Assembly: GCA_050741255.1 (NCBI GenBank)
Contig: JBOIEQ010000187.1
Coordinates: 1 to 7,916 of the forward strand
Source: CAZXNF01 sp050741255
Lineage (GTDB): Bacteria; Pseudomonadota; Gammaproteobacteria; Burkholderiales; SG8-41
Length of the DNA: 7,916 bases
Direction of reading: 5' to 3'
The notes under the pieces were generated by a model that was not told the origin of the DNA, did not search any database, and was given only the letters and a program-made list of their open reading frames with translations. Positions 7,015 to 7,916 of the stretch are shown in pieces. Position numbers and translations under genes: made by a program. Every line of letters starts with the position of its first letter. Position 1 is the first letter of the stretch.

Positions 7015-7018
<4 letters not shown>
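6269..7018 (-). CDS. Single-pass membrane protein with coiled coil (DUF6776-like)
   Basis: The function is unknown. The 249-residue protein has a basic cytoplasmic N terminus (FWRRLKRLFGIDAPR), one transmembrane helix at about residues 26-45 (VPWYWRVLMGVMLAVLIIVL), a coiled coil rich in Glu, Gln, Arg and Leu at about 62-125, and a C-terminal beta-rich domain (about 138-245) ending RLTHNANVS. Charge distribution suggests the coiled coil and C-terminal domain are periplasmic. It resembles the proteobacterial family I know as DUF6776; that name is from memory. GTG at 7018 is the start: its GTGA overlaps the TGA of argC, a classic translational-coupling arrangement, and no Shine-Dalgarno is needed or seen. 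The bactofilin follows by 38 bp. A role in anchoring or signalling to the bactofilin or wall machinery is inference only. A longer open frame extending to 7852 is spurious because that part overlaps argC. Confidence 0.82.

Positions 7019-7916
<898 letters not shown>

Overview
The window looks like a piece of a high-GC betaproteobacterial chromosome. The partial 16S rRNA carries betaproteobacterial features (for example GTTTAGGGCGTGG and CAACCAGTTGACAT around plus positions 307-332, and a CCCTTGTCATTAGTTGCTACA-type stretch at the window start). The pre-16S leader (TTCTTTAAAAAATTACAGCC...) is also of the kind found in that class. I would not name a genus. From my knowledge of the class, tyrS, an M23 peptidase, anmK, erpA, a bactofilin, a coiled-coil membrane protein and argC form a familiar housekeeping neighbourhood beside an rRNA operon. 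There is no sign of a mobile element, phage, CRISPR array or defence locus.

Layout. Positions 1-1134 hold the 5' three quarters of a 16S rRNA gene on the minus strand; its 3' end lies beyond the window start. Positions 1135-1440 are its leader and promoter: a strong sigma70-type promoter (TTGACT, 16 bp, TATAAT), a GC-rich discriminator, then boxB-like, boxA-like and boxC-like antitermination elements. Just upstream, on the same strand, is tyrS (1504-2703). A divergent intergenic region of about 100-140 bp separates tyrS from a plus-strand pair, an M23 endopeptidase (2841-4109) and anmK (4124-5215). That pair ends at a bidirectional hairpin terminator (5234-5263). The rest is a minus-strand block read right to left: argC (partial, 7015-7916), a DUF6776-like coiled-coil membrane protein (6269-7018, start overlapping the argC stop), a bactofilin (5817-6230) and erpA (5382-5732).

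How the genes relate. The M23 peptidase and AnmK both act on peptidoglycan: one cuts cross-links in the periplasm, the other recycles anhydro-N-acetylmuramic acid in the cytoplasm. The bactofilin and the membrane coiled-coil protein are plausible partners in envelope organisation, although they are transcribed separately from the M23 gene. ErpA (Fe-S delivery), ArgC (arginine synthesis) and TyrS (tRNA charging) are housekeeping functions.

The most unusual item is a second, headless copy of the erpA 3' end (5279-5326). It lies downstream of the real erpA, beyond the erpA terminator and ahead of a second terminator. It matches ErpA in 13 of the last 14 residues, with mostly synonymous base changes, so it looks like the remnant of a duplicated or replaced erpA. 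A second curiosity is a near-duplicate of the palindromic -10 region of the rRNA promoter about 60 bp upstream. I found no convincing evidence of a wholly new biological system.
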